Below, in pieces: positions 47,686-60,700 of a stretch of DNA of 64,000 bases (positions are counted from its first letter, which is position 1; every line of letters begins with the position of its first letter). The DNA is from Apostichopus japonicus (lineage: Eukaryota > Echinodermata > Holothuroidea > Aspidochirotida > Stichopodidae), in the NCBI RefSeq assembly GCF_037975245.1, contig NC_092567.1, positions 23,216,376 through 23,280,375 on the forward strand, read 5' to 3'. A program made the position numbers and the translations under genes. Under the pieces are notes generated by a model, which saw nothing but the letters and a program-made list of their open reading frames with translations, ran no database searches and had not been told where the DNA came from.

Positions 47686-50600
47686 TAAAAGAACTTCTGA
47701 TGATAAAAGACCAAATTTTCACACTTTTCTAACAAATTGGTCAGTTTTTTGTACGAAAAAAAGCTGGAATTATTAGGCTACTATACTTCTTGTATAAAAC
47801 TCGACTTTTCCAGGGCTTAAATGTTTCGCGTGATCTTGTTCATCCACAGGAAAAGGAGAGATTTTGATATTCTTACAAGCTCTCATCTGCAAAGTTACAA
47901 TTAATGATATTTCTGTATATATCGGTTGTGTATATGTTGTAGTGTTGTTGAACGATCAATCGCAACTGAATGGTTTCCTATCCGATTCGTTTCTAATAAA
48001 TCTTATAAAAAACTTCCTTAAATAAACTTGAAAGGTTCACAATATCTATGCAATCAGCTAGGAGCTTGACCATTCTCTTTACATAACGGTTTACCTTAAT
48101 CTTTAATCTGTGTGGCACATCCCACAAGTAAAGAAGAAACGACCGCAAAATAACTACAACTTGAAGATAATTTGCAACAATTAGAACCCTTTTTTCTTAA
48201 AATTGGTCTGATCTGTTTGATTAATGGTGAGGTGGAAATTTATTTTTAATTCCGATTCAAGTTAAGTTGCTATTTCTGTTTTCGAACGAAGTCTATTTGT
48301 GGCTCTTAAGTAAATTTAAGTCGGTTTCGAGTGACGTCACCCTGACGATAAGGAGAAGCCACTGTTTACGACACTTTTAATATATATAAATGGATTACTT
48401 TGTTGTTACGAAAGTTGATCAAGAGGGAGAAGAATGCGATGCGGATCCGTAGGGGTGTGTGTGTGTGGGGTGGGGGGGGGGGGGGCTTAGAGGGTGGTAT
48501 AAACCCTTTTCGAATTCAATAAAGAAATTAAAAGTTTTTATTAGAGCAACCTTGCTTGTAGACCTAACTACCGACCTAACATTTCAATATGCCTCAGAAA
48601 GAACCATTTCATGTTTTTTTTTCGAGGGGGGGGGGGAGGGGGTGGACCCTCTCACCTCCTTCATGGGATTTGGCTTCAGCTACTCCCAGGACCACCCCTC
48701 CACTTTCATATCCTGGATAATCCCCTGAATATTGAAAAGAAGCTGATCCTCCATATTATTAATATGATATGTGCTTAATTAACCTATATACACTGCAGTA
48801 TCAGTTTTCTTCGTATGTTTGTATCCTACACGTGAATGCGATCCTCGGAAATCTGATTTTGCCAATGTTTATTGTCACAAATAGGCTATAACAAGCCATA
48901 AAACATCAAATCAGTCTAGCGGCGTCTTTAGAATGAGTAAACAATTATTAAATGTACATGTTTACTGTTCGCTGCATGTTGATATTTGTGTATGCGTATG
49001 TTTGCCGCGTGGAAGGTGTAGGGCAATGGTTATTCAAACATTTATATTGTAACGCTAACTCAGTCTAAGATTCTGGGGCGTCCAAATATTCCCTGCTGAG
49101 GACTGGTGGTGGTATGGAAACAAATGCGGCTTGGATGGTTGTATGTTAGTAAACGACGAGCCTTAAATCTCGCTATTACATGCAAAAGATATAACACATA
49201 GATAAACGAGTAAAGAACAAGCGCTGTGTAGATTTCGCATTACTATAAACAGCCACGGTACAAACAATACATCGGCACGAAGCCCTCAATAATAGGTAGA
49301 AAAACATGCACTTAACGATAATGGTCACAAACGAGGTCTCAATACCGAAGTAGAGTCCTATAACGATACGTACAAAAGTGTATAAAAGACGAATACAAGA
49401 CAGATACAAGTACGACCACAATGGTCGGAGCCAGGGCTACTACCGAACCGAACGATTCAGATCGGGAGCGAAGACTGGTCACAAGTCGTGAGGTCTGCTT
49501 CAGCTGAGCTGGTGAGCGGACATCACGTGACCTGTAATTATTACGTAATGTAGCCTACGACAAATAGAGGGCGACATATATGATGACCAACGGCATCACA
49601 ATATGCTTAGTGACCCCAATATTCACTTTCATTTTTGCGTGTTGCGGCTCGGGGAAGGGGGTTGCAGGGATGGGTGAGAAATCCCCAATGCATCCCCTTT
49701 CAAATTTTCTTGAAGATTATTAAGGGTGCTCATTTGTGCAAAATGGTGCTATATTTTGCAAATTTTACTAGCTATTTATTTTGAAAATTTACAATATCTG
49801 CCACATTTATAGCAACAATGTTATTTTTCTTCAGGTTTACAATCAATCACGTCTGAATTACAACTTTGTTTTCACCATCACGTGATAACGGCCAGCATCT
49901 AGACAACGCTGAATATTAATTAAGTGAATACCTTGTTAAAGTTCAACAACATTTTGCGGAAACCATAACTTAGAACACGTGGGCAGGGCATAATTTGAAA
50001 ATATTGAATGACCATAGTTTGACTTTCTTGTTTGTTTCCTTTCGTACTAAAGCATGTTTGTATTGTTAGTATATTACCGGTAAATGTATAAGTGTTTATG
50101 GATTTTGAAATAAATTAATTTGCATGTAAGGCGGGTCTTAATGTTATTTTATAACAGCTAGTGTGAACACCATATCTTATGTATATGGTTATTCACATAG
50201 GCGTAGGAGCCCAATTTGAATGGGGGGGGGGGGGGGACTGTGACGACTTGCCCAAAAAATATAACCAAAATTCAACATGTTAATGTACATATAAAATAGG
50301 CATGCATCGGTTATTATATCGAATTCGCATTACATACAATCATTTGCCGTGATATTACCCTTCCATATTCGCTATACTTTTTTTTGGGAAGTCGTTTAAC
50401 ATTTAGTAATGTCATTAAAGTAATGGCGAATAAGTCGGACAAGCTTAGAAATTTATTTTAATTACCAAGGATTTTTTTTTTAAACTATTGATTTCCTTTA
50501 GCTACATCATTGCAATTTTTTTCTTTCAGTAGGTGCCCGAACATTCTCAGCATATTGCCCGAATTTTCACAACAATATTTGGTCGGTGGGGGGGGGGGGG

Positions 50601-53600
50601 AGGCAGCTCCCAGCCCCCCACCGCCTCCTACGCCTATATGGTTATACTAGATTGTCAACGCATTGGTATGGTGTTAGCTGATATAACACATGGGCGAAAG
50701 ATGTGTAACATTGTTTTTCGAAGTATTGCCATGCATATTAATGAGTTAGCGGAAGAATATAAAAAATGAAATAAGGTGACCCTTCAGTTGTGCATGACTT
50801 TCTATATAGCAACATCACATTTTTACTGAATTGATCACATGCCAACACTGAAGAAGCGATATATAGTAAAAACACGGCCTTTGCTGTGACTTAACTTCGA
50901 ATAAATAAACAGATTTAGTGATTTTTAGTCATCAACTTAAATTCCCGTGCTGAGTCAAAATCGAGTAGGAAGTGACCTTTAAAGGGATACTTTAGACTTA
51001 TCAACATGCCAATTATTTGTCAATGACTTCAACTGAACACGCACGTAGCCTATGTATGAACGTGGCTTCTGTTTGGTAAGACTTATTGTTATGACCTAGA
51101 TTTATCTTTGATCTATTAATCCACACTTACACGGAACGCGGGTCTGACGGAATAATAAAATATGTAAAACTCATGTTTAAGTATATATATACAATTATCT
51201 CAACACATGAGTGTTAACGTTTTGACGTCACCTGAATTTCATAAAGGGAAAATAACTTTGCGTGAAGTTATTAGTCGATCAACAAATCAATGTGATTTAT
51301 TTCCTGACGACTTTGGGCTCTCACGGAGTCACGGGTCTCGGACTCCACACTCTGCGCCATGCAGTCTGCTCAGCGACGCTAATGAGTCTCCCTCGTAGAA
51401 ATTGATAATAATTTTTATGGTCTCCCTACAATAGGAAAATGCTACGGCTGTTATATTTTCCTCTCTTTTCTACATAGGTCGGCGCACTCACAAGAACGAA
51501 TCGCTCTTAGCGTGATGAATAGTAAGGATCGACCTAGCGCAATCGGCAAAGAAAAATTACGCCTTAACAAAGGCTTATCTCGGACCAGCGTAAACACTTT
51601 CCAAGGTTGATTCAAAACGCAGCAGACGACGTGGACTGATGGCTTACGTCAAGTATAATCGTTCGAGGAACTGTCGACCAATGAGCTACAGCGGTTTACA
51701 AATCATGAATATTTACAAAGAATTTAGCGGTACAAAACGAACCCGCTCTGTAAGAATCACTCCAGAATTAAATACAAAATTAATTTGTAAAATTGCTCCG
51801 AAAGACGAAATGAACGAAACTTTTTAATGTTGAAGAACAACGATTTCGATAAAAACTCAAGTGTACTTCATTCGAAACTTTGAGAAATCGTTTACGACTA
51901 CTGAGACAAAACGTATTTAATTAATTATGTCCAAAGGTCGGCTCTGAATGTCAAATACTTACGTGTATCAAACAAGTGCAGTGGCCCTTGTATGTAAGGC
52001 GTGCCTGTACTATGTATGACTACTTGCCTAGGCGTGATTAAGCGAGCCTACGTTCATATGCTGTGGTGTGCAATAGCCAGCCAGTGTACACAATGGGAGA
52101 AGATCTCAGTATTTATTCATAATTCCTATTTCACAAATTCATCGCAGATTTCCTCCAGTAGCACAGCGAAAGTTTTACCTTCTGAAATATATACAATTCT
52201 GGTGATTTTGAATGTTTAATTTTTCTAGACTATTTGTTTAGATTCACAAGGCTGCCCGATCACTTTAGGCCTAGCCTATGTTAGTCACAAAGTATAGCCT
52301 AGCCTAGGCCTACTCGATTTGAACTGAATTAGGCATGTCTAGCCTTAGTACTCCCGGCGTACCGCAAAGGCATGGCATTGGGAGTAATCGTCAACATTAA
52401 ATCGTACAATGTCAAAACCGCGTTGTTTCTAATATCAACGACAGTAGATTAATGTTTATACAACATAAATTGTGTTCTTGCTGTCTAACTAGGATTAATT
52501 CAAGCAAGGCCTAGGCTAGGTTAGACTAAGTTAGAGCTAGACTTATGTTATGCCATGGTAAGCTTAACTTGTTGAGACAGTTACAGATTGACACTTCTGA
52601 CGAGTGACCATCGCTCATTAAATTATGGATTGCTGGAAATACAACATAGCTTGGGCCTATTTTCATCTTGAAATTTGCATTGTCTTGACTGTTGCTGAAA
52701 TTGAATTTGTGCCTCAAATCTAGTGCCAGTGTCAGAAAACCTGGTTTTGTTTCTTGGTTGTTTTAAGTTACTTTAATCAATACAATTGCAACTGTATGAT
52801 TGCCCTTCAAGTATAAACTCGTGTTATACATGTACAGTATGCTATATGTGAGAACTATTCAAACCACACTAGGAAGATGAGGACAAGGACATCACTCCTG
52901 TCATAAATTGCCATCAAAAAGTTGTGAACATCTTTCCCTCAGTATTCACACTTGGTTGTCAATCAAATAAACAACTTAAAGTCGCAATGTGTGTTTGCTG
53001 AAGAAACTTCCGAAGCAGATTCAATATTCTTATTCTAAATGCACTCTGACCAGGTGGGTTTAATGGAGAAAAGCTGTCGCAATCAAAAGAAAGAAATTTA
53101 TGTTCTGTTGCCCTTATGGCGCGAACGATTTACTGTAAAATCACTGCAACCACCCATATCAGTATGTTCAGTACACGAATGTAACCTACATATACTCGTT
53201 TTGCCCACTTTTCTTACCCAATTTCACCGCGGAAACTCCTGTTTATTCCTTGCAATGGAAGGAAATGACACAATTTCGCAAGCTACATCTGTAAGACTGA
53301 AAGAAAGATACCATTCAAATATGGACCTAACACAGGCTAGCACACAGGCTAACGGTCGGTAACAAAACAGAGATTTGATTGGCGAATGATCTGTTGGGCC
53401 GCACTTGCAAATTTTCTATGAAGTTTGTAGAATCTACGGACTCTTTAAGAAATCAGGCGAATTTTATTTCAGCTCCAAAGTTTAACAACAGATAAATCAA
53501 TAAAAAATAATGATTATTAATATGAAAATTGCATAGAACGGTGTTATTTTCACTGAGCTTTTAGGGCCATTAAGCTGGAAAGGTTGAAGTTAAAATTTTG

Positions 53601-54180
53601 CAAACACATGGAGACTAAACTAAACATATCATAACAATGTTCATATTTTCTGACTTACATCTGTGAGATATAGTATTCACAATAGTGAAAGGTTGCCATT
53701 TATTCCTTCATTATCCGAATTGGGGGGGGGGGGGGGAGAGGTTATGTTTATGTTGTCAGTTTAGTACAATTTGAAGCACATGCAAAATAGTTCACAATTC
53801 AGTACTTGTTAAGTATGTCATTCCTTTCAAGAGTCTGCGTACTGAAGTGACACAAAATGGTTCACATTTTGAAAAACTTTGTTCAAAACAAACTTTTAAC
53901 AAATTCAAACAGTTTTTATACCATTTCCAGGCATGTATTATATGGTAACCATAAGGTTAGTCAATCAAGTTTAAAGGGTGCTTAACATTGAGAAGGGTAG
54001 TAATTTAATAAGGGTAGTAATTTTTTACAGTAAAATCTAAGCTATATTGCGTAGGATATCATGTATTTGATATGATGATATATGATTGAAGGTGGTATGC
54101 CTCTATAAATATGATATGATCATATTTGATTAACACTTATCCATTATCATCTATTTCCATGTTTCATCTGTTTATTGCAG
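47686..54180. other. Divergent intergenic interval between FAR genes A and B
   Basis: This 6.5-kb interval lies between the two translation starts and should contain both 5' ends, at least one non-coding exon of gene B and both promoters. I could not place a TATA box or transcription start. It holds G tracts near 48469, 48626, 50221, 50588 and 53721, a hAT-type MITE (50196-50640), and a patch rich in TAGGCCTA and CCTAGGC words (52250-52530). No supported coding exon. Confidence 0.6.
50196..50640. mobile_element. hAT-type MITE between the FAR genes
   Basis: The ends are CATAGGCGTAGGAG and, inverted, CATATAGGCGTAGGAG, with G-run subterminal blocks (50221, 50588). The flanking octamers GTTATTCA and GTTATACT agree at 6 of 8 positions if the element is bounded there, so target duplication is plausible but decayed. 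It resembles the element at 20334 in its GGCGTAGGA end. Confidence 0.6.
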
Positions 54181-54386
54181 GATTTGTCAAAATGAGTAGC
54201 CCGGTTGCCGACTATTTTGCTGGCAAAACGTTAATGCTGACAGGAGGAACTGGATTTATTGGAAAAGTGCTGGTTGAAAAGATTCTTAGGTGTTGTCCAG
54301 ATGTGGATAAAATTTACCTTTTAATAAGACCTAAGGCTGGTCAAGATCCTGTGGATAGAATCAAGAAAGAATTTTCAGATTGTAAG
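54181..54386 (+). CDS. Gene B first coding exon (5' UTR 54181-54191; residues 1-65)
   Basis: The acceptor ends TTATTGCAG at 54180, followed by 11 nt of leader and ATG in a good context (A at -3). It encodes SSPVADYFAGK, the loop TGGTGFIGK, VLVEKILRCC and YLLIRPKAG. The donor is GTGAGA, phase 0. The open frame also extends upstream to an ATG at 54126, but that lies before the acceptor. Confidence 0.93.
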
Positions 54387-54749
54387 GTGAGATTTCCAGT
54401 GACCATTGGTCAGTCCATTTTCACACCATCTTATTTCCACTGTCTGAATCTATATAACTGCAGTACTTACAAAACTTACACAATTTGTATAAACTTTTAT
54501 GTAAAGTTTATTCACCTTTCAATTGTCATCATGACAATACTTTGCGGTATTAGCGTAGAGAGATTTGTTTCATAATTAGGAGAAGTTTGATTTGAATTTT
54601 TACTTTCCCTTTCACAAATATTGTTGAGTGCAAAATAGGTCAATTATTTAGGTCAGTTATGTATGTATATACATATATAAGGTCGAAATACTGCGTTGAC
54701 AGGCCGTACAATATTTTCTACAAATTGGGCATCCCTGAACTAAGTTATA

Positions 54750-54782
<33 letters not shown>

Positions 54783-57700
54783 ATATCTATATATATATAT
54801 ATATATATAAATATATATCTTTATATGTATCTATATATATAAAGTATGTATATGTATAGGTCGAAATACTGCATTGCGTAGGATAGAAATCCATGGAGGT
54901 CGTAAACATGGTTGATACTATGCAAAAGTAAATTTATTAATTTATCTTCAACAAGGTAACAAAAATACAACTAACAAGACACATGTGTTTCTACGTGCCT
55001 TTTTAGTTTGTGTTTTTGTTACCTTGTTGAAGGGTTTATACAAGAATCGTTGTAATTTAATAAATTTACTTTTGCATAGTATCAACCATGCTTTCGACCT
55101 CCATGTATATAAATATATGTATATATATGTATGTAAAATATACAGTCATAATCACAGTTCCAACCTTGTGGTTGCTTTGGATTATCAGTATCAGCTGTTT
55201 TGTCTTTGACAGTAGAGAAAGACAACAGGATGTATCTTTACATTGTCAAACCTTTGACATTTTGGAACGTTTCCTTATTTCCTGGTGTAATTTTGGTGGA
55301 TTACAGCAACATCTATGTTAACCTTCCGGTTGATGGTTGACGTTCAGGTCGTTAACCACTTGTAAGAGTTCTAGTGTCTGTTAATGCAATGAACAAACAA
55401 GGCAGCTTCATAAGTATGTCAGGTCGTCTAAGGGAGAACTGTGCCCATCATCTGACATCAGCTGTTGTGGCCTTACAGAGTTGCTCAGCTCAACTGGATA
55501 ACTACCTTGATATGTCAATATGAATGCTATCTTATGTAAACACAGACTGGGAACTCGGTGGTTAAGGAAGTATATAGGTATATGTATTATGGAATTTGTG
55601 GGTAGTTCAGTATATCGTACAGTACTTTTGTGCAGTTCCTTGAAACCAGTTAATGCACATGTACAGCACTAATAGTATGGCGTTTGTCATAATATACATA
55701 TATATATATATGTATATGTATACACACATATACCAACTACTGTATTTGTCAAGATTCTTGTCGTCTTGTACATAAACTTTGAATTTGTTGCTAAATTTGT
55801 TTCCATTTTAGCTAAAAATGTTAAGAATCTTCTTGACTGATGTAGTTATAATTAAAATTATGTCAACATTGCTTGCTTTTCCTACAACATATATTGCTAT
55901 TTTGAGTGGCAGCTGGGTCTTATCATCCTAAAGGCTTAAACCAAACGCAATGAATGAGATGGCTAGAAGCATTAACTAACCCATCCAATTACCCTCCCAA
56001 TACAAACTACATGTTCAGAACTTCAGACAACACAGCATTTATTCCATTGGCAAAGGGTGATCATTATTTGGAACATGTTGACATGATCAAAGGCTTGTAA
56101 GAGATAAGGTTAAGTTGTTATTAGTAAGATTTCTTGTCTAACTTTCCGTTTAGGATCGGCTGTCCAAATTCATTCAGATTGTTTACAGTGAGAACAGTCA
56201 GTCATATCTTCTAAACATTTATTTAACATGTTGGGCAAGAAACATTGTTGCTTGGACAAATCAAAATATATTTAAAACTGAGTCATAAAAGAGATAGTTT
56301 ATTATTTCATGACATAAAAAAAACTTCATTTCCTTTATCAATAGTGCAAGGAATCTCTTAGCAGTTTAATGTTATGTGCTTTTTGTTATTAATAAGTTAT
56401 ATGCATTTCAGCACTCAAGAATAATGAGAGCTTATATTTGAAAGTATCAAAATTTGGAACGCTTTTGTTAATTCTACACAGGTAAATATAAATAAATTTT
56501 GGCGTCTATTATTCTAACAAAACAAAACCCCGATCCTGCTTCCCCTGCCTATGCTACCATAGAGGATTTAAAAAAAAGAAAGAATTTTGTCACAGTTTTC
56601 ACCGGTATTTCTTTTCTTCTCGTTATTTTACAGTTATATGACAAACTGAGGAAAACACAGCCAAACTACGATAAGAAGTTAATACCAATATGCAGTGACC
56701 TGGTCAAGCCTAATCTAGGACTGAGTGAAGAAGACGCCGCTCGGCTCCAGGATGAAGTTCATATCCTTTTTCACTCCGCTGCTACAATTAGATTTGACGA
56801 AAAATTAAAGTGAGTTAAATATCAAACAATAATTAAAGGCATTGAAGACTCGCCCCAAATCGCGTGCGGCCATCTGAAAAAGTTAACTTTCCGTTGCTTG
56901 CAAGTGACGTTTTGTTCGTGTCGCTACAAAATGCAGACAGTACAGTAATGAAACGTGATACCTTGTTATCTTTAGCTGGACCTGAGATGTCCATCGCTGT
57001 ATAGTTTGTACACTGTGTTGTGGGTATATTGACCGCAGCTGTAAGCACTGACTGTACACTAGTGTCCTAATTACTGATGGTAGCAAGCTGTGTGTGTGTA
57101 TTTTCTTGGATCGATGGTGGTGTTTAACACTTCTGTTACACCTCATTCGAAACTAGGTCAGATTACCGGCATTGGACGTTTCTTTTTGTGCCAGTCTTCA
57201 CACCCTTTTAACCAGTTGCTTAATAGTAGTTTAACATTTCTATTAAATTATGATAATTATTAGTTATAAATTGATTTGCTCGGTTTTTTAAGTTACAGAG
57301 TTGGATATTTTAATCTTCTGTGTTGATACTAGTTCAATAAAACAATTTGAGTATCGAATTCAGGGTAAAAGTTAGCGTTCAAAATTTTGGTGCATCCATT
57401 CAGTGGTGGAGCATCCATACAGTCAGGGGGGGTGGGGGCGGATGCCCCCTGACGGACTCAAATGGACTGCTGGCGCCCTTTTCAGCTTTTTACCACTTTT
57501 TACTTATTCGCGATTATTGACTTTTTTATTGCGCTCTCATCTACCTATTGACATTTATCACATTTTTTGGGCGATGACACCTATTTATTCTTTGTTTATC
57601 TGCAAATTAGCAAGGCCCGGAAAGGGTCATTTCCGGCGGTCTAGGGAGTATCTATACTCAAAAATTTCGGTATGCTCTGCGCCAACCCGTGGTGGCGCTC

Positions 57701-60700
57701 CGCTTAGATAGTGTAGGAAGTGCCTCTACAGACCATTCTCGCCCCCCTTGACCAATACCCCTAGCTCCGCTACTGTATCCATTTTGAAAGTTTTAAGCCT
57801 TGTCTCATACTAATTACTATAGCTTCTGTGTATAAAAACCGGTTTCACATCTTTGCACTTTTATAACAGTTCATCTATTCAGCATAGCATTGTGCAATGC
57901 GATACTATATACATTTTCATCGTGCATTGTATCCACGAGGGCCGATACATTCTTGATTACATACCTGGTTGTACGATGAATATCTATCCTGAATTTTTTT
58001 TAACTTTTTTTTTTTTTATGATTTCAATTAACTGTAGTTGTAGTAAGTTGCTGGTAGTATTTAGTTGTGCTCTGTGGAGGACCACTTACTGTACTATATC
58101 ACCTGGCATTGAGTATATATGTTACAAGCTTAATGGTTACTGTGACTGCTGCTATGTCTGACAAAACTGTAGACAATCAGACACCCCTGGGAATGGATAC
58201 GTTAACGATTGTGAAACACAGATTGGGGGGATATTAATTAATAAATACTCAAATTGTTATTTATTTTCCAACCTTGGTAGTAAGTTGAAGTTTATACTCT
58301 CTCAGTAGATTTTAGGGATATTAACAGTGATTGCTGATTATAACTAAAGCCACTGTTTCAAAGTAGGATGCTGAGGGGGCTGCAGCATCCTGCAGCCAGG
58401 CTGTGTTGGATGCAGTGTTTTGTGTTGTGCAGTTTCACATAGTAGGCACTGCTGGTCAGCTGAGATTATCTCTATTGTTTGTAATAGATGCAGCTTTGCT
58501 GCAAGGGATTTTGCAGCTGCTGCAACCTTTCTATTTTGAAATTTTGTTTTAGGAATAGTCGGGGAAGTTCTAATTTTTTGGCCATTCTCATGAAGTAATC
58601 ATTTACACTCTTTTTTTGTGAGAGTTAGATTCAGAAAGTATTATCAATGTTGTTCCTGATAATGAGGCAACTCTATCAGTAAATTGGCAAGTGGATGTTA
58701 TAAATTCAAAAAATAATTCAATTGAAGTTAAATTTTGTATCTAGCCATTGTTAGACTACAGGTAGTACAGTTTGCTATAAAAATATACAGTATGAAATAG
58801 TAAGAAGACTAACATACCAAGATTTCCAACAGACATGTAAAACCTGAGCAAATTTCAAGCTAATTTCAAGGCCTGAAAATGTTAGCAAAATACCATCAAT
58901 TTGCAAGAACTTATTTATCAGCAACCTATTCAGAAAATATTTGAAATTTATCCATGTTTCTGTCATTTTACATCTTTTTTTTCCTTCAGATTATCTCTAG
59001 AATTGAACGTAGTAGGTTGCCAAAAGATAATTGAATTATCTCGGAAGATGAAAAAACTGGAGGTAAGTAAAGTGATGCCAAGCTCTCACAATGTTTCATT
59101 CAGCTGTTTGTTCTCAATATTAATGAATATTCGTCACGAATATTCATGAATTATTATTGAATTATTATATAAATGAATATTCATCATTTGACAACTTTGT
59201 TTCCAGTGCTAATACCACTCTATACTGTACTCTTATGTCTTGCTTTAAAGCACTCTTACTCACAGTATGAACAGTTCCTGATCGTTATTATGATAGAAAC
59301 AGGAAATTCATACTCATGCTGACGTACAAGTGCCCTGAAGCATGACATTAAAAGTACAGATTATAATTGTTTTCTGAATTGGGTGCTTTTTTCATGATTC
59401 ATTGAACTACCAGGAAATGTTGAAAATAATTGTCCTTTTGGTTCTAATAAGAACTGTGTGAATTGACCAAGTTTCCAATATTTCTACCAGTTATTAATGC
59501 AAATATTATTTTGTTTACCTTTTTCAACCTGTGCATGCACAGCTAATTAATAAACCTACTTCTCTACTGAGCAATCCAATACATGGTTTTTGATCAATTT
59601 CAGTTCCATTTAAAGCAGTCAACACATATTAGGATATCCATGCTCTTAAACGTAAGGGGAGTGGGTGGTGTATTTTATAGGCACTGATCACCCAATCCTT
59701 GACCGAGAGGTGTTCATCTGCCATCTGGATGCCCGAACTGTTCTGAATCTCCGGATGCTTTCAGTTTAGGTCATGTATAGTGCACACCTCCCACCGCACT
59801 GCTTAGGTGTGCTTCTGGGGTGAGGGGGCCAGCAACCCCCCACCCGTCAGTAGTTCCTAAGCTGCTGTGAACCACTGATTGGCCCATGTGGATTTCTCTT
59901 ATAGTGTCTCACAGCCTATATTAGCTCTTGACTTATGTCAATCTTCATTGGCTATTGTTCACTCTAGCTTTTAAAAAAATATAATAAAAAAAAATAATTA
60001 AAAAAAAAAAAAAAATGTTACACAGATTCAGGAACGATATTTGCTATTTGTATTTCCAGTCATTTCCTTGTCATCTTAACTTTTCCATTGTTTTTACCTT
60101 TAGGTCTTTGAACACATCTCTACTGCCTACGCACATTGTGATAAACAACACATAGAGGAAATATTCTATCCTCCCCCAGCTGATGTTGATAAATTAATGG
60201 ATGCAGTCAGGTGAGATAATATCCCAGGGGTCATGAATATTCATATCCCATTATACAATCCCTGCTAATACCTCTCTAAACTGTAAACCAACATCATGCT
60301 CTCAAAGCAATGGTATTGACAGTACTACAAACAGTTCCTAACCTTGATCTGATAGAAACATGATATTCATACTACTCGTACTGACAATACGAGTGCTCTG
60401 AAGTGGGACTAGACACTACAGTATAGAAAAAAAATTGTCTCAACTGGGTGAAAACCCCTTTGAATCCATTATTGTCATTCTTGGCTCTGATTGGCTGATA
60501 TGGCTCACATGATCATTCCTGACTATCCGTTTTTTTTTTTTTCCAATAATGGATAACTGCCTTCATTTAGTATGCACAAATTCCTATATAACTCATCATA
60601 TTTTTGGAGTTTATAGATATGGTATTTTGTTGCTAGGCAACAGGGTACAAAGTCACTTCCCAAAGTCACTGTCAAGCATTATCATGCATACAATAAACTG

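Noticed and set aside
48435-48735. Possible transposon from GGATCCGTAGGGG to a CCTGGATAATCCCCTG end
   Set aside because: The two ends match only partly and no target duplication is visible, so limits cannot be set.
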